Source of the DNA: Gammaproteobacteria bacterium
Lineage (GTDB): Bacteria; Pseudomonadota; Gammaproteobacteria; Pseudomonadales; Porticoccaceae
Direction: 5' to 3'
Assembly: GCA_003646355.1 (NCBI GenBank)
Contig: QNFO01000096.1
Location: forward strand, 1 to 5,653
Length of the DNA: 5,653 nucleotides
The position numbers and the translations under genes are program-made. How positions within the stretch are numbered: position 1 is the first letter of the stretch; every line of letters starts with the position of its first letter. Positions 1 to 5,619 of this stretch are shown one piece after another. The notes under the pieces are model-generated. The model saw only the letters and a program-made list of their open reading frames with translations, was not told the origin of the DNA and ran no database searches.

Positions 1-1
1 A

Positions 2-1297
2 GAATCAGCATCCGTTTTTTCCGCAAAGTGGCAGCCCAGTGAGGCCTGTCAGCCACACATGGATGAGGAGGGGCGGGTGTTGTCTCGTGCCTTGGCCGAG
101 AATGTCGTGGGGCGGATTGGCGGGAAAAGTGCTGAGGTGACAGCGGTGCAACACAAGCCGGGGCGTCAGGCGCCGCCGCTGCCCTACAGTTTATCGGCCT
201 TGCAAATTGATGCGGGTAAGCGTTTTGCGATGAGCGCACAGCAGGTGCTCGATGGCTGCCAGTCTTTGTATGAAAAGCACAAGCTGATTACTTATCCGCG
301 CTCGGATTGTCGCTATTTGCCCCGTGAACATCATCGCCAGGCAAGGGATGTTTTATCAGCCATTGGCCGTATGGCGGACAAGTTGCAGGCGGCCGTGACT
401 GGCGCGGATGTCACGCTAAAAGGCAAGGCCTGGAATGACGCCAAAGTTAATGCCCACCATGCGATTATTCCGACCCTAAAAACCCTGCCGCCGAGCCAGT
501 TGAGCAGCCATGAAGCGAAGCTGTATGAGTTGATAGCGCGGCAGTACCTATTGCAGTTTTATCCCGACCATACATTTACGAAGACAAGCATTGATATTGC
601 CATTGCCGGGGGGCTGTTTTCTGCCACGGCGAAATGTGTCAAAGAGATGGGCTGGAAAGTGTTGCTGGCAGACGCAAGTAAAAATGCCAAGAAAAAAGGC
701 CTTAACGCTACGCAGCCTGAAAAAGCGGAAGCGGATGAAAGTAGCACCCAGTATTTGCCACCTTTAAAGGTCGGCGATGTTTTGCAGTGCCAGAAGGGCG
801 AGTGTGTTGAAAAAAATACCCAGCCACCCAGTGCCTTTACCGATGCCACGCTGTTAGCCGCCATGACCGGCATTGCACGTTTTGTGACCGACAGCGAGGT
901 ACGGAAAGTGCTGAAAGAGAGTGATGGCCTTGGCACAGAGGCAACGCGGGCGGGCATTATTGAGCTGCTGTTCAGACGTAATTTTTTAGTGCGCCAGGGT
1001 AAGCAGATTCGTGCCACAGAGGCTGGCTGCGGCCTGATTAACAGCTTGCCAAAATCGACAACCCTGCCGGATATGACGGCTCGGTGGGAGTCCCTGTTAA
1101 ATGCCATCGTTGACGAGCAGGCCAGTTACGGCGATTTTATGGGCAGTTTAATTCCTCTCTTGCATGGCTTGATTGAAGAGAGTTGTGCGACTTTACCGGT
1201 AGCGCTGAAAGGGGTGAAGTCTGCCAAACCCGCCTATCGGAAAAGGCGAAAGAAGGCGGCTCCCGGTAAAACGCGTCGGAAAAAACTTGCTGCCTAA
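2..1297 (+). CDS. topB: DNA topoisomerase III (type IA), 5'-truncated by the window edge
   Basis: Type IA topoisomerase that cuts one DNA strand through a tyrosine-phosphate link, relaxes negative supercoils and decatenates replication or recombination intermediates in the cytoplasm. The frame is open from base 2, upstream of the first ATG at 59. Those 19 codons read on as family sequence (WQPSEAC at 29-49 matches E. coli TopB WQPSEAC), so 59 is not the true start. Visible parts are the active-site motif LITYPRSDCRYL, with the catalytic Tyr codon at 293-295, then DAKVNAHHAIIPT, FTDATLLAAMTGIARF and GLGTEATRAGIIELLF (about 923-970), and a Lys/Arg-rich tail (about 1225-1288) likely to bind DNA. 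E. coli TopB is about 650 residues with Tyr328, so roughly 230 N-terminal residues, including the Toprim domain, lie left of the window. The segment just before the active site corresponds roughly to the E. coli decatenation loop. No zinc-finger cysteines are seen, as expected for topoisomerase III rather than TopA. The gene ends in TAA; no intrinsic terminator follows. Confidence 0.96.
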   Translation, partial: ESASVFSAKWQPSEACQPHMDEEGRVLSRALAENVVGRIGGKSAEVTAVQHKPGRQAPPLPYSLSALQIDAGKRFAMSAQQVLDGCQSLYEKHKLITYPRSDCRYLPREHHRQARDVLSAIGRMADKLQAAVTGADVTLKGKAWNDAKVNAHHAIIPTLKTLPPSQLSSHEAKLYELIARQYLLQFYPDHTFTKTSIDIAIAGGLFSATAKCVKEMGWKVLLADASKNAKKKGLNATQPEKAEADESSTQYLPPLKVGDVLQCQKGECVEKNTQPPSAFTDATLLAAMTGIARFVTDSEVRKVLKESDGLGTEATRAGIIELLFRRNFLVRQGKQIRATEAGCGLINSLPKSTTLPDMTARWESLLNAIVDEQASYGDFMGSLIPLLHGLIEESCATLPVALKGVKSAKPAYRKRRKKAAPGKTRRKKLAA

Positions 1298-1518
1298 GCG
1301 ACTGTTATTCGTACATCCACGTTAATGAGCTGTTCTCCTCACTCGCGAATCCGTCATTGAGTCTGCCTCGCTGATCTCACTTCCACTCGTTGAGTGCTAT
1401 TGCTGCGTTATTGATTCTTCTATTTATTGTTGCCCTGTCGTGTCTGTGGTCGCACTATGCAGCGCCATTGAAAGTGAAAGCCTTCAATTGAGGGACTTTT
1501 GATATTTGCGTGTAATGG

Positions 1519-1911
1519 GTGGGTTGTATGGTGCAAAGAAAACGTATGGGTTTTGGGGGGCTGATGGTGGGGGCTTCGATTGTGGTGATGTTTTGGATTA
1601 CTGATGCATTAGACATTGGTGGCCATTCGGCAGCGAAGCAGGCTGACAGTCTGGCTGTTGCCTCGGCGGATAGTGACGGCGCTTGTGCCGTTTTGCGTGA
1701 TGCGGCAAAGGGGGTGATGCAGGCACGGCAGGCGGGGGCAGCACGAGAGACTGTTTCTGAAGTATTAGCGCCGCTCGGTGCGGATGGTGAGTTGATGCTG
1801 GCTTTGGCCTACGGATACCCGGTGCATGAGGCGCTGGAAAGTAAAGAGCAGACAGTTGTGGAGTTTGCCAAAGGGATATATAGCAAGTGTTTGAGTGGGG
1901 TGGCGCCGTAG
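1519..1911 (+). CDS. Small unrecognised protein with N-terminal membrane anchor
   Basis: I do not recognise this 130-residue protein with certainty. After a short basic start (QRKR, residues 6-9) comes one hydrophobic stretch (about residues 11-29, GLMVGASIVVMFWI core), suggesting a signal anchor or uncleaved signal peptide with the rest in the periplasm. The soluble part contains CAVLRDAAKGVMQARQAG (from residue 56), an AYGYPVHEA segment (about 97-105) and a final Cys124. The pattern of Cys, ARQxG, AY-x2-P and a C-terminal Cys resembles, from memory, small exported proteins found scattered in Proteobacteria. Cys56 and Cys124 could form a disulphide, which is inference. The start is uncertain: GTG 1519 is the longest option, since an in-frame TAA lies at 1513. 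ATG 1528 and ATG 1546 also keep the hydrophobic segment, and none has a good Shine-Dalgarno sequence. The gene stands alone, between topB and the convergent maf gene. Function unknown. Confidence 0.72.
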   Translation: MGCMVQRKRMGFGGLMVGASIVVMFWITDALDIGGHSAAKQADSLAVASADSDGACAVLRDAAKGVMQARQAGAARETVSEVLAPLGADGELMLALAYGYPVHEALESKEQTVVEFAKGIYSKCLSGVAP

Positions 1912-1991
1912 CGGTGGCTGGCTTTATTGATCAGAATGTTGGGCTGCTGGTTTGCACTATTGGTTGCGCCATCGCCTGCTAAACAGTTGGC

Positions 1992-2579
1992 TCAACTTAA
2001 GTTTTCTAAAATTCGGTAGTCAAATTCTTCGAGCATTTGTCGCAGGCGAATTAAGGGCAGGCCGATGATCGCCGTGTTGTCGTCGCTGTTAATTCTGTCG
2101 AAGAGGGCAATACCCAGGCCCTCGGCTTTAAAACTACCTGCACAATCGTAGGGTTGCTCGCATTTTAAATAGCTGTCGATGTCGGCATCGCTGAGTTGGC
2201 GAAACACCACTTCGGTGATGACGGTATCGGCGCTGCTGCGGCCACTAGCGCTGTCGAGTACACAAAGGCCGGTATAGAAGTCGACCCGTTGACCCGACAA
2301 CTCCTTTAGCTGTTTAAAGGCATTACTGTAATTACCGGGTTTGTTGATGCTCTGTCCTCGGCACGAGGCAACCTGATCGGAGCCAATAATGAGGTGTTCT
2401 CTATGGCTTATAGCGAGTGCTCGGGCTTTGCTGGATGACAGGCGCAGGGCTAGTTGCTGGGGCGTTTCCCCGGCTAGGGTACACTCGTCCACGTCTGGCG
2501 CTTGCCAATCGAAAGGGATATGCAGGCGCGAAAGTAATTCGCGGCGGTAGGGGGAGGATGAGGCGAGCAGTAGTTTCAT
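1992..2579 (-). CDS. yceF: Maf-family nucleotide pyrophosphatase, YceF type (7-methyl-GTP pyrophosphatase)
   Basis: House-cleaning enzyme that hydrolyses non-canonical nucleoside triphosphates to the monophosphate and pyrophosphate. The YceF subgroup prefers 7-methyl-GTP according to published work on E. coli. The 195-residue product has the normal family length. Visible motifs are the phosphate-binding loop ASSSPYRREL (residues 6-15), APDVDE (27-32), IIGSDQV with the presumed catalytic Asp68 (64-70), NKP (79-81), FYTGL (101-105), CAGSFKAEGLG (146-156) and IIGLPL (171-176). The CAGSFKxEGxG form and overall match point to YceF rather than YhdE, which acts on dTTP/UTP. Its position, divergent from yceD, is the same as in E. 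coli. The ATG at 2577-2579 starts directly on the conserved MKLLLASSSP sequence, although no clear Shine-Dalgarno is visible upstream. It ends in TGA, facing the small gene at 1519-1911. The subfamily substrate is inferred from similarity only. Confidence 0.94.
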   Translation of the reverse strand: MKLLLASSSPYRRELLSRLHIPFDWQAPDVDECTLAGETPQQLALRLSSSKARALAISHREHLIIGSDQVASCRGQSINKPGNYSNAFKQLKELSGQRVDFYTGLCVLDSASGRSSADTVITEVVFRQLSDADIDSYLKCEQPYDCAGSFKAEGLGIALFDRINSDDNTAIIGLPLIRLRQMLEEFDYRILENLS

Positions 2580-2638
2580 ATTTTAGGCGTTGTTTTGTCG
2601 TTAATTGAGCGGTATTGGTAGCGCTTGGGGCAGAGTGC

Positions 2639-2654
2639 AAAAATGTACAATTTT
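2639..2654. promoter_or_regulatory. Operator-like palindrome in the yceF/yceD divergent region
   Basis: An AT-rich 16-bp palindrome centred on TGTACA (AAAAATGTACAATTTT) has two 8-bp arms with one mismatched pair. It lies two bases upstream of the -35 box of the proposed yceD promoter and between the two divergent genes. This is a good place for a dimeric regulator or an UP-like element. No regulator can be named from the sequence. Confidence 0.35.
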
Positions 2655-2656
2655 CT

Positions 2657-2685
2657 TTGACAGATCAATGTCATATCCCTAGAAT
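2657..2685 (+). promoter_or_regulatory. Sigma-70 promoter for yceD
   Basis: The consensus -35 box TTGACA (2657-2662) is separated by exactly 17 bp from TAGAAT (2680-2685), a five-of-six match to the -10 consensus. Transcription would start around 2691-2694, immediately before the yceD ATG at 2695. A 16-bp inverted repeat, TGACA-N6-TGTCA (2658-2673), overlaps the -35 box and could be an operator. The promoter call rests on the consensus match; the start site is inferred from usual spacing. Confidence 0.72.
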
Positions 2686-2694
2686 TGCGCGCCT

Positions 2695-3261
2695 ATGTCG
2701 ACCGCCTCGAAAACCAGCGTAATACCTCGCAGGATTGATGCCCTGAAATCATGTACACAGGGGTCTACCTACGAAGGCATTATTATGCCTCAGGAGCTGC
2801 CGCGTTTGTCGGCTGCTGTGGTGTCAATACAGCGCGAAGTGACTGCCAAAGTGAATTTTTTTCGCGATGAAAGTAACTACCGCGTAGTGACTGGCGAGCT
2901 AGATGCCCTGGTGTCGGTGCAGTGTGAGCGTTGTTTGACAGCCCTGGACTATGATCTACATGCCGAAATGGATTTGGCTATTGTGATTAGCGAGGCTCAG
3001 CTTGAGAACCTGCCAAAAGATTGTGAAGGCTGGTTGCTTGATGAAGACGTTGATGCTGACCTGTACGAAGCGATAGAAGAAGAGCTACTACTGGCTCTGC
3101 CTATTGTCTCTTATCACGAGCAGGCGGACTGTGCGGCGCAAGGACAATATTCCACGGGCGACTTTGAGGAGCCGGTGGAAGAGAAGAAAAACCCCTTTGC
3201 TGTTTTGGGGAGTCTGAAGCTCGCTAATAAAGCGGATTCGACGGATAAAGAGAGCGAGTAG
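2695..3261 (+). CDS. yceD: YceD family (DUF177) protein, 23S rRNA accumulation factor
   Basis: Member of the YceD/DUF177 family, which is genetically tied to accumulation of 23S rRNA and nearly always sits directly before rpmF; its molecular activity is not settled. The 188-residue product is slightly longer than E. coli YceD (about 173). Visible family features are a start region ending in TYEGI (residues 25-29), CERC (77-80), a highly acidic middle, EEELLLALPIV (128-138), HEQADC (141-146) and NPFAVLGSLK (166-175). The CxxC pair with the later His and Cys could bind a metal, which is inference. ATG 2695 is preferred because the family N-terminus aligns within a few residues of it. The next in-frame ATG (2785) would delete conserved sequence. 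There is no Shine-Dalgarno before 2695, and the predicted transcription start is only a few bases upstream, so initiation may be leaderless. The C-terminal tail (ANKADSTDKESE) extends beyond the E. coli protein. Confidence 0.93.
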   Translation: MSTASKTSVIPRRIDALKSCTQGSTYEGIIMPQELPRLSAAVVSIQREVTAKVNFFRDESNYRVVTGELDALVSVQCERCLTALDYDLHAEMDLAIVISEAQLENLPKDCEGWLLDEDVDADLYEAIEEELLLALPIVSYHEQADCAAQGQYSTGDFEEPVEEKKNPFAVLGSLKLANKADSTDKESE

Positions 3262-3337
3262 CTTTCTATAGTGTGTTAAATGGCGGCGTGGGTGAATACC
3301 GGCACTGCCAATTTTGTAAATTAAGTGTGTAAAAAAC

Positions 3338-3358
3338 AAGTTTGTCAGAGACAAGCTT
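3338..3358 (+). promoter_or_regulatory. Hairpin directly before the rpmF ribosome-binding site
   Basis: Arms 3338-3346 and 3350-3358 pair over 9 bp (one G-U) around an AGA loop. A run of six A residues (3331-3336) precedes the stem. A short T run (3357-3360) closes it, and the rpmF Shine-Dalgarno AGGAG begins at 3361. It could act as a weak terminator or attenuator between yceD and rpmF, or as a structure that sets L32 translation. The T run is too short for a confident terminator call. Confidence 0.5.
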
Positions 3359-3371
3359 TTAGGAGAAAACA

Positions 3372-3557
3372 ATGGCCGTACAAAAAAGTCGTAAAACTCG
3401 TTCACGTCGTGGCATGCGTCGTTCACATGATGCTCTGGGCAATGGCCCCGCGCTTTCAGTTGATTCCGTGACTGGCGAGAAGCATATCCGTCACCACATG
3501 ACTGCCGATGGTTTTTATCGCGGTCGTAAGGTTATGGACACAGGCAACGACGACTAA
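3372..3557 (+). CDS. rpmF: 50S ribosomal protein L32
   Basis: Structural protein of the large ribosomal subunit. The 61-residue, very basic product matches E. coli L32 closely: [21 protein letters not shown] at the start, then [27 protein letters not shown], with a short acidic tail (DTGNDD) where E. coli ends in IAK. It has no cysteines, so it is the zinc-free form. A strong Shine-Dalgarno, AGGAG at 3361-3365, lies 6 nt before the ATG. The neighbour upstream is yceD (110 bp away), as in most Gammaproteobacteria. Downstream, an intrinsic terminator follows within about 50 bp and plsX, the usual next gene, is missing. The gene probably shares the yceD promoter, since no good promoter was seen in the 110-bp gap. 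Confidence 0.98.
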   Translation: MAVQKSRKTRSRRGMRRSHDALGNGPALSVDSVTGEKHIRHHMTADGFYRGRKVMDTGNDD

Positions 3558-3603
3558 AAAGCCTTTGTTCGGGTCAGCTGCATTACGGGTTGGCCGGGAT
3601 AGC

Positions 3604-3652
3604 AAAAAACTTCCTTGAATGGGTATTAAACACCTGCTCGGGAAGTTTTTTT
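3604..3652 (+). terminator. Intrinsic terminator after rpmF
   Basis: Perfect 11-bp inverted repeat (AAAAAACTTCC at 3604-3614, GGAAGTTTTTT at 3641-3651) with a 26-nt loop, ending in a run of seven T (3646-3652). The A run on the left arm makes it potentially bidirectional. It would separate the yceD-rpmF transcript from fabD, which implies that fabD needs a promoter of its own or readthrough. The long loop is atypical, so efficiency is uncertain. Confidence 0.72.
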
Positions 3653-3703
3653 GTGGGCGCTATTTAGAGCCAGCTTGGTTATTACTAGCGCTGCTCATCA
3701 TCT

Positions 3704-3782
3704 AAGAGACCAAGCCTTTAAAGAGGCCGGTCTTCTAAGAGATCAACCCTTTAAGAGATCAACCACCCCAAGAGATCAAACT
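3704..3782 (+). repeat. Five imperfect 16-17 bp tandem repeats leading into the fabD start codon
   Basis: Units begin at 3704, 3721, 3737, 3753 and 3770, a period of 17, 16, 16 and 17 bp, and start with AAGAGATCAA or a variant. Units 3, 4 and 5 share AAGAGATCAA exactly, unit 1 has one change (AAGAGACCAA), and unit 2 has diverged (AAGAGGCCGG). The approximate consensus is AAGAGATCAACCCTTT. The last unit is cut short by the fabD ATG at 3783, and its AAGAGA lies 7 nt before that ATG, so it doubles as a weak ribosome-binding site. Units 1 and 2 can also fold into a hairpin (AGACC 3707-3711 with GGTCT 3729-3733, GCCT 3714-3717 with AGGC 3724-3727). The role is unknown; protein-binding sites, translational tuning or neutral slippage are all possible. 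Confidence 0.85.
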
Positions 3783-4733
3783 ATGCAAAACCCAAAGCTC
3801 GCGTTTGTTTTCCCCGGTCAGGGTTCACAGAAAATTGGCATGTTGGCAGAGCTGGCCGAGGCTTACCCTCTGGTCGAACAGACCTTTGTCGAGGCTTCAG
3901 GCGTACTCGACTATGATCTCTGGAAGCTGGTACAGGAGGGTAGTCAGGAAGAAATTAATCTGACCGAAACCACGCAGCCGCTACTATTAACGTCAAGTGT
4001 GGCGATCTGGCGAGTTTGGCAGCACCTGCAGGGTGCGATGCCTGTCGCGGTGGCGGGTCATAGCTTGGGTGAGTGGTCGGCACTGGTGTGTGCGGGTGTG
4101 GTTGATTTTGGCGCGGCGGTGAATTTGGTGCGCCTACGCGGTGCCTATATGCAGGCAGCTGTGCCAGCAGGGCAAGGCGCGATGGCGGCAATATTGGGTC
4201 TTGATGACGCACAGCTCGCTGTTTGTTGTGAGCAGGCGAGTGAAGGCGAAGAGGTGAAGGCGGTGAATTTTAATGCCCCCGGCCAGGTGGTCATTGCCGG
4301 TGTTACTGCTGCAGTCGATAGAGCGATCGCCCTGTGTAAAGAGGCCGGTGCCAAACGGGCATTGCCATTGCCCGTGAGCGCGCCCTTTCACACGGCCCTA
4401 ATGAAGCCGGCAGCTGACAAGCTGGCGAGTGATATTGGCGCGGTGACATTTAACGCGCCGCAAATCCCCCTGGTGCACAATGTTAACGCCCAGATAGAAA
4501 ATGATCCCGAGGCGATTAAAGCCTTGATGATCGAGCAAATTTACAGCCCCGTGCGCTGGGTTGACTGCGTCGGTGCGCTGCAAGCGCAGGGTGTTGAGCT
4601 GGCGGTGGAGTGTGGCCCGGGTAAGGTGCTGTGTGGTTTGAGTAAGCGCATCGACAAGACGCTGCAGATGCGTTCCACTGATAAAGTGGCTGACCTGCAG
4701 AGCGCTGTTGCGGATGCTCAGCCACAAAGTTAA
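3783..4733 (+). CDS. fabD: Malonyl-CoA:acyl-carrier-protein transacylase
   Basis: Transfers malonyl from CoA to acyl carrier protein, giving the two-carbon donor for type II fatty acid synthesis in the cytoplasm. The 316-residue product (E. coli about 309) begins with FAFVFPGQGSQ-like sequence at residues 7-16. It carries the nucleophile motif GHSLGEWSA with Ser94, followed by Arg119 (RLRG), the catalytic His203 (PVSAPFHTALM) and Gln252 (EQIYSPVRW). These are the equivalents of E. coli Ser92, Arg117, His201 and Gln250. GPGKVLCGLSKRI lies near the end. ATG 3783 matches the family start. The frame stays open upstream to a TTG at 3651, but that extension lies over the terminator T run and the repeats and has no family counterpart. 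The ribosome site is weak (AAGAGA, 7 nt spacing). fabG follows after 46 bp. plsX and fabH, which precede fabD in E. coli, are absent. Confidence 0.97.
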   Translation: MQNPKLAFVFPGQGSQKIGMLAELAEAYPLVEQTFVEASGVLDYDLWKLVQEGSQEEINLTETTQPLLLTSSVAIWRVWQHLQGAMPVAVAGHSLGEWSALVCAGVVDFGAAVNLVRLRGAYMQAAVPAGQGAMAAILGLDDAQLAVCCEQASEGEEVKAVNFNAPGQVVIAGVTAAVDRAIALCKEAGAKRALPLPVSAPFHTALMKPAADKLASDIGAVTFNAPQIPLVHNVNAQIENDPEAIKALMIEQIYSPVRWVDCVGALQAQGVELAVECGPGKVLCGLSKRIDKTLQMRSTDKVADLQSAVADAQPQS

Positions 4734-4779
4734 GCTGCGCGGGTTGCAGTATGAGTCGAATTGAGAGGAGAGAAAGTAG

Positions 4780-5523
4780 ATGAGCCTTGAAGGAAAAGTA
4801 GCCCTGGTGACCGGCGCGAGCCGTGGTATTGGTGTCGCAATTGCCGATTTGCTGGGTAAGGCCGGTGCCACTGTTATTGGTACCTCGACATCGGAAGGCG
4901 GCGCTGAGCAGATCAGCGCACGTTTTGCCGAGCAGAAAGTTCAGGGCAAAGGGGTCAAACTCAATGTCACCGACGGCGAAGAAGTGATCGCGGTGATTAA
5001 AGCGATTACAGCGGAATACGGTGCGCCGACCATTCTGGTCAACAATGCCGGTATTACCAAAGATAATCTGTTGATGCGCATGAAAGAGGAGGAGTGGTCG
5101 GATGTGATCGACACTAACCTCAATGCCATTTATCGACTCACCAAGGCCTGCGCCAAAGGCATGACCAAGGCGCGCTGGGGTCGTATTATCAACATTAGCT
5201 CCGTGGTTGGCTCCATGGGCAATGCCGGGCAAACCAATTACGCCGCGACTAAAGCAGGCGTTGCGGGCTTTGGTCGAGCACTGGCAAAAGAGCTGGGTTC
5301 ACGCAATATTACAGTCAACACCGTAGCACCGGGCTTTATTGATACGGATATGACCAAGGAGCTGCCGGAGGCAACTCGTGAGACCATGCTGTCGGGCATT
5401 CCCCTGGCGCGACTCGGTCAGCCCGAAGAAATTGCCTCTGTCGTTGAATTTCTGGCCGGTGCTGGCGGAGCTTATATCAGCGGTGAAACCATCCACGTTA
5501 ACGGTGGAATGTACATGGGCTAA
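4780..5523 (+). CDS. fabG: 3-oxoacyl-acyl-carrier-protein reductase
   Basis: NADPH-dependent reductase of the fatty acid elongation cycle, converting 3-oxoacyl-ACP to (R)-3-hydroxyacyl-ACP; a short-chain dehydrogenase that works as a tetramer. The 247-residue product (E. coli 244) shows the dinucleotide-binding TGASRGIG (11-18), NVTD (62-65), NNAGIT (88-93), and the catalytic set Asn113, Ser141, Tyr154 and Lys158 (NYAATKAG). It also has the PGFIDTDMT segment (184-192) and the typical C-terminus VNGGMYMG. A good Shine-Dalgarno (GAGGAG, 4765-4770) lies 9 nt before ATG 4780. The 46-bp gap after fabD contains no terminator, so the two genes are probably co-transcribed. Location beside fabD and before a presumed acpP supports FabG proper rather than another member of this large family. 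Confidence 0.97.
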   Translation: MSLEGKVALVTGASRGIGVAIADLLGKAGATVIGTSTSEGGAEQISARFAEQKVQGKGVKLNVTDGEEVIAVIKAITAEYGAPTILVNNAGITKDNLLMRMKEEEWSDVIDTNLNAIYRLTKACAKGMTKARWGRIINISSVVGSMGNAGQTNYAATKAGVAGFGRALAKELGSRNITVNTVAPGFIDTDMTKELPEATRETMLSGIPLARLGQPEEIASVVEFLAGAGGAYISGETIHVNGGMYMG

Positions 5524-5552
5524 TCGCCCCTTGGCCCTGCGTTAATTGCAAT

Positions 5553-5561
5553 TGATATAAA
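5553..5561 (+). promoter_or_regulatory. Extended -10 promoter candidate for the gene after fabG (expected acpP)
   Basis: TGATATAAA fits an extended -10 element (TGn followed by TATAAA, five of six). A weak -35, TTGGCC at 5531-5536, lies 19 bp upstream. A perfect 10-bp palindrome, AATTGCAATT (5544-5553), overlaps it by one base. A second possible -10, TAAAAT, lies at 5588-5593 without a good -35. A strong separate promoter for acpP is usual because acyl carrier protein is needed in large amounts. acpP itself is outside the window, so this assignment is inferred from gene order. Confidence 0.45.
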
Positions 5562-5602
5562 GCGGTTACGCCGGGCAATTTTTCAGGTAAAATGCGCCGC
5601 TT

Positions 5603-5619
5603 TAAGGGCATTGCCCTTA
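5603..5619 (+). promoter_or_regulatory. Small hairpin in the leader after fabG
   Basis: A 7-bp perfect stem (TAAGGGC 5603-5609 with GCCCTTA 5613-5619) closes on a 3-nt loop. A T run (5630-5635) follows only 10 nt later, so it is not a standard terminator. It would lie in the 5' leader of the next transcript and could stabilise the mRNA or shape translation of the expected acpP. Confidence 0.35.

Noticed and set aside
59..61. ATG 59 as the start of topB
   Set aside because: Codons 2-58 in the same frame match the TopB family, and the enzyme would lack its Toprim domain; the gene simply begins outside the window.
559..1107. 182-codon reverse-strand frame inside topB
   Set aside because: It lies wholly within the well-conserved topB coding sequence and its translation shows no recognisable domain.
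1911..1975. Possible terminator between the convergent small gene and yceF
   Set aside because: An 8-bp pairing (1911-1918 with 1968-1975, one G-U) exists, but the loop is about 49 nt and no T run follows on either strand.
2401..2640. Reverse and forward small frames overlapping the 5' end of yceF
   Set aside because: Both run inside the conserved yceF start region in other frames and have low-complexity basic translations.
2657..2668. FNR-like site TTGACAGATCAA
   Set aside because: The half-sites are separated by 4 bases between TTGA and TCAA, whereas the FNR consensus has 6; it is better explained by the -35 box.
3651..3782. N-terminal 44-residue extension of FabD starting at TTG 3651, containing an 11-residue LRDQ repeat
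   Set aside because: The start lies in the terminator T run, has no ribosome site and no counterpart in the FabD family. The peptide repeat is a by-product of the 33-bp double unit of the DNA repeat.
4398..5232. Long reverse-strand frames of 157 and 238 codons across fabD and fabG
   Set aside because: They are antisense to strongly conserved genes, overlap each other, and encode His- and Ala-rich sequence with no domain; shadows of the real genes.
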